Of a stretch of 5,622 nucleotides of DNA, positions 5,609-5,622 are shown one piece after another (position 1 is the stretch's first letter; every line of letters begins with the position of its first letter). Made by a program: the position numbers and the translations under genes. The stretch lies in NCBI GenBank assembly GCA_018821175.1, contig JAHJMX010000048.1:1-5622 (forward strand), given 5' to 3'. Origin of the DNA: Patescibacteria group bacterium (GTDB lineage Bacteria; Patescibacteriota; Gracilibacteria; UBA1369; PNNO01). The notes beneath the pieces are model-generated. The model did not search any database. It had not been told where the DNA came from and saw nothing but the letters and a program-made list of their open reading frames with translations.

Positions 5609-5622
5609 AAAATTTCAGGTGA

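Noticed and set aside
1..5622. Recoding of UGA, as in Gracilibacteria or Absconditabacteria.
   Set aside because: No in-frame TGA occurs in any of the six genes, and all complete genes end with TAA, so nothing here needs a non-standard code.
1..5622. tRNA or rRNA genes, CRISPR arrays, insertion sequences, riboswitches.
   Set aside because: The intergenic spaces are all under 150 bases and show no cloverleaf, spaced direct repeats, transposase features or known aptamer-like conserved cores.

Overview
This AT-rich window looks like chromosomal DNA of a bacterium, most plausibly a member of the Patescibacteria (candidate phyla radiation). That placement is inferred from recalled family resemblance: an HlyD-type adaptor lipoprotein with an insert in its coiled coil, and a single-span membrane protein with a short conserved middle block followed by a LytR C-terminal domain. 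No search was run. The code appears standard: six reading frames run without in-frame TGA, and all five complete genes end in TAA, which argues against the UGA-recoded Gracilibacteria/Absconditabacteria.

Layout. Positions 1-765 (minus) hold the N-terminal 255 residues of a periplasmic adaptor lipoprotein of an efflux pump, cut by the window edge. Its promoter carries a perfect inverted repeat directly downstream of the -10, a good candidate repressor operator. A divergent promoter leads to a membrane-anchored LytR_C protein ending at 1621. It converges, with 3 bases between stop codons, on an unrecognised 152-residue gene (1625-2083, minus) that has the best promoter in the window. Next, on the minus strand, a DUF3298-type lipoprotein gene (to about 4190/4202) overlaps the start of an HI0933/BaiN-type flavoprotein gene (2153 to about 3394), so these two are probably co-transcribed. 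Divergent from them is a complete UDP-glucose 6-dehydrogenase gene (4286-5608, plus), probably the first gene of a surface-polysaccharide group continuing beyond the window.

Together the genes point to cell-envelope functions: an export adaptor, two envelope-anchored proteins facing outward, and an enzyme making UDP-glucuronate for exopolysaccharide. The flavoprotein and the 152-residue protein have no clear link to this theme. No RNA genes, insertion sequences, CRISPR arrays or attachment sites were seen, and no stretch over 300 bases lacks a gene.

The most interesting features are the operator/promoter arrangement at 788-842 and the shared lack of Shine-Dalgarno sequences, with several promoter-like elements sitting so close to start codons that the mRNAs could be leaderless or nearly so. 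I see no clear sign of a wholly new system; most genes belong to known families.
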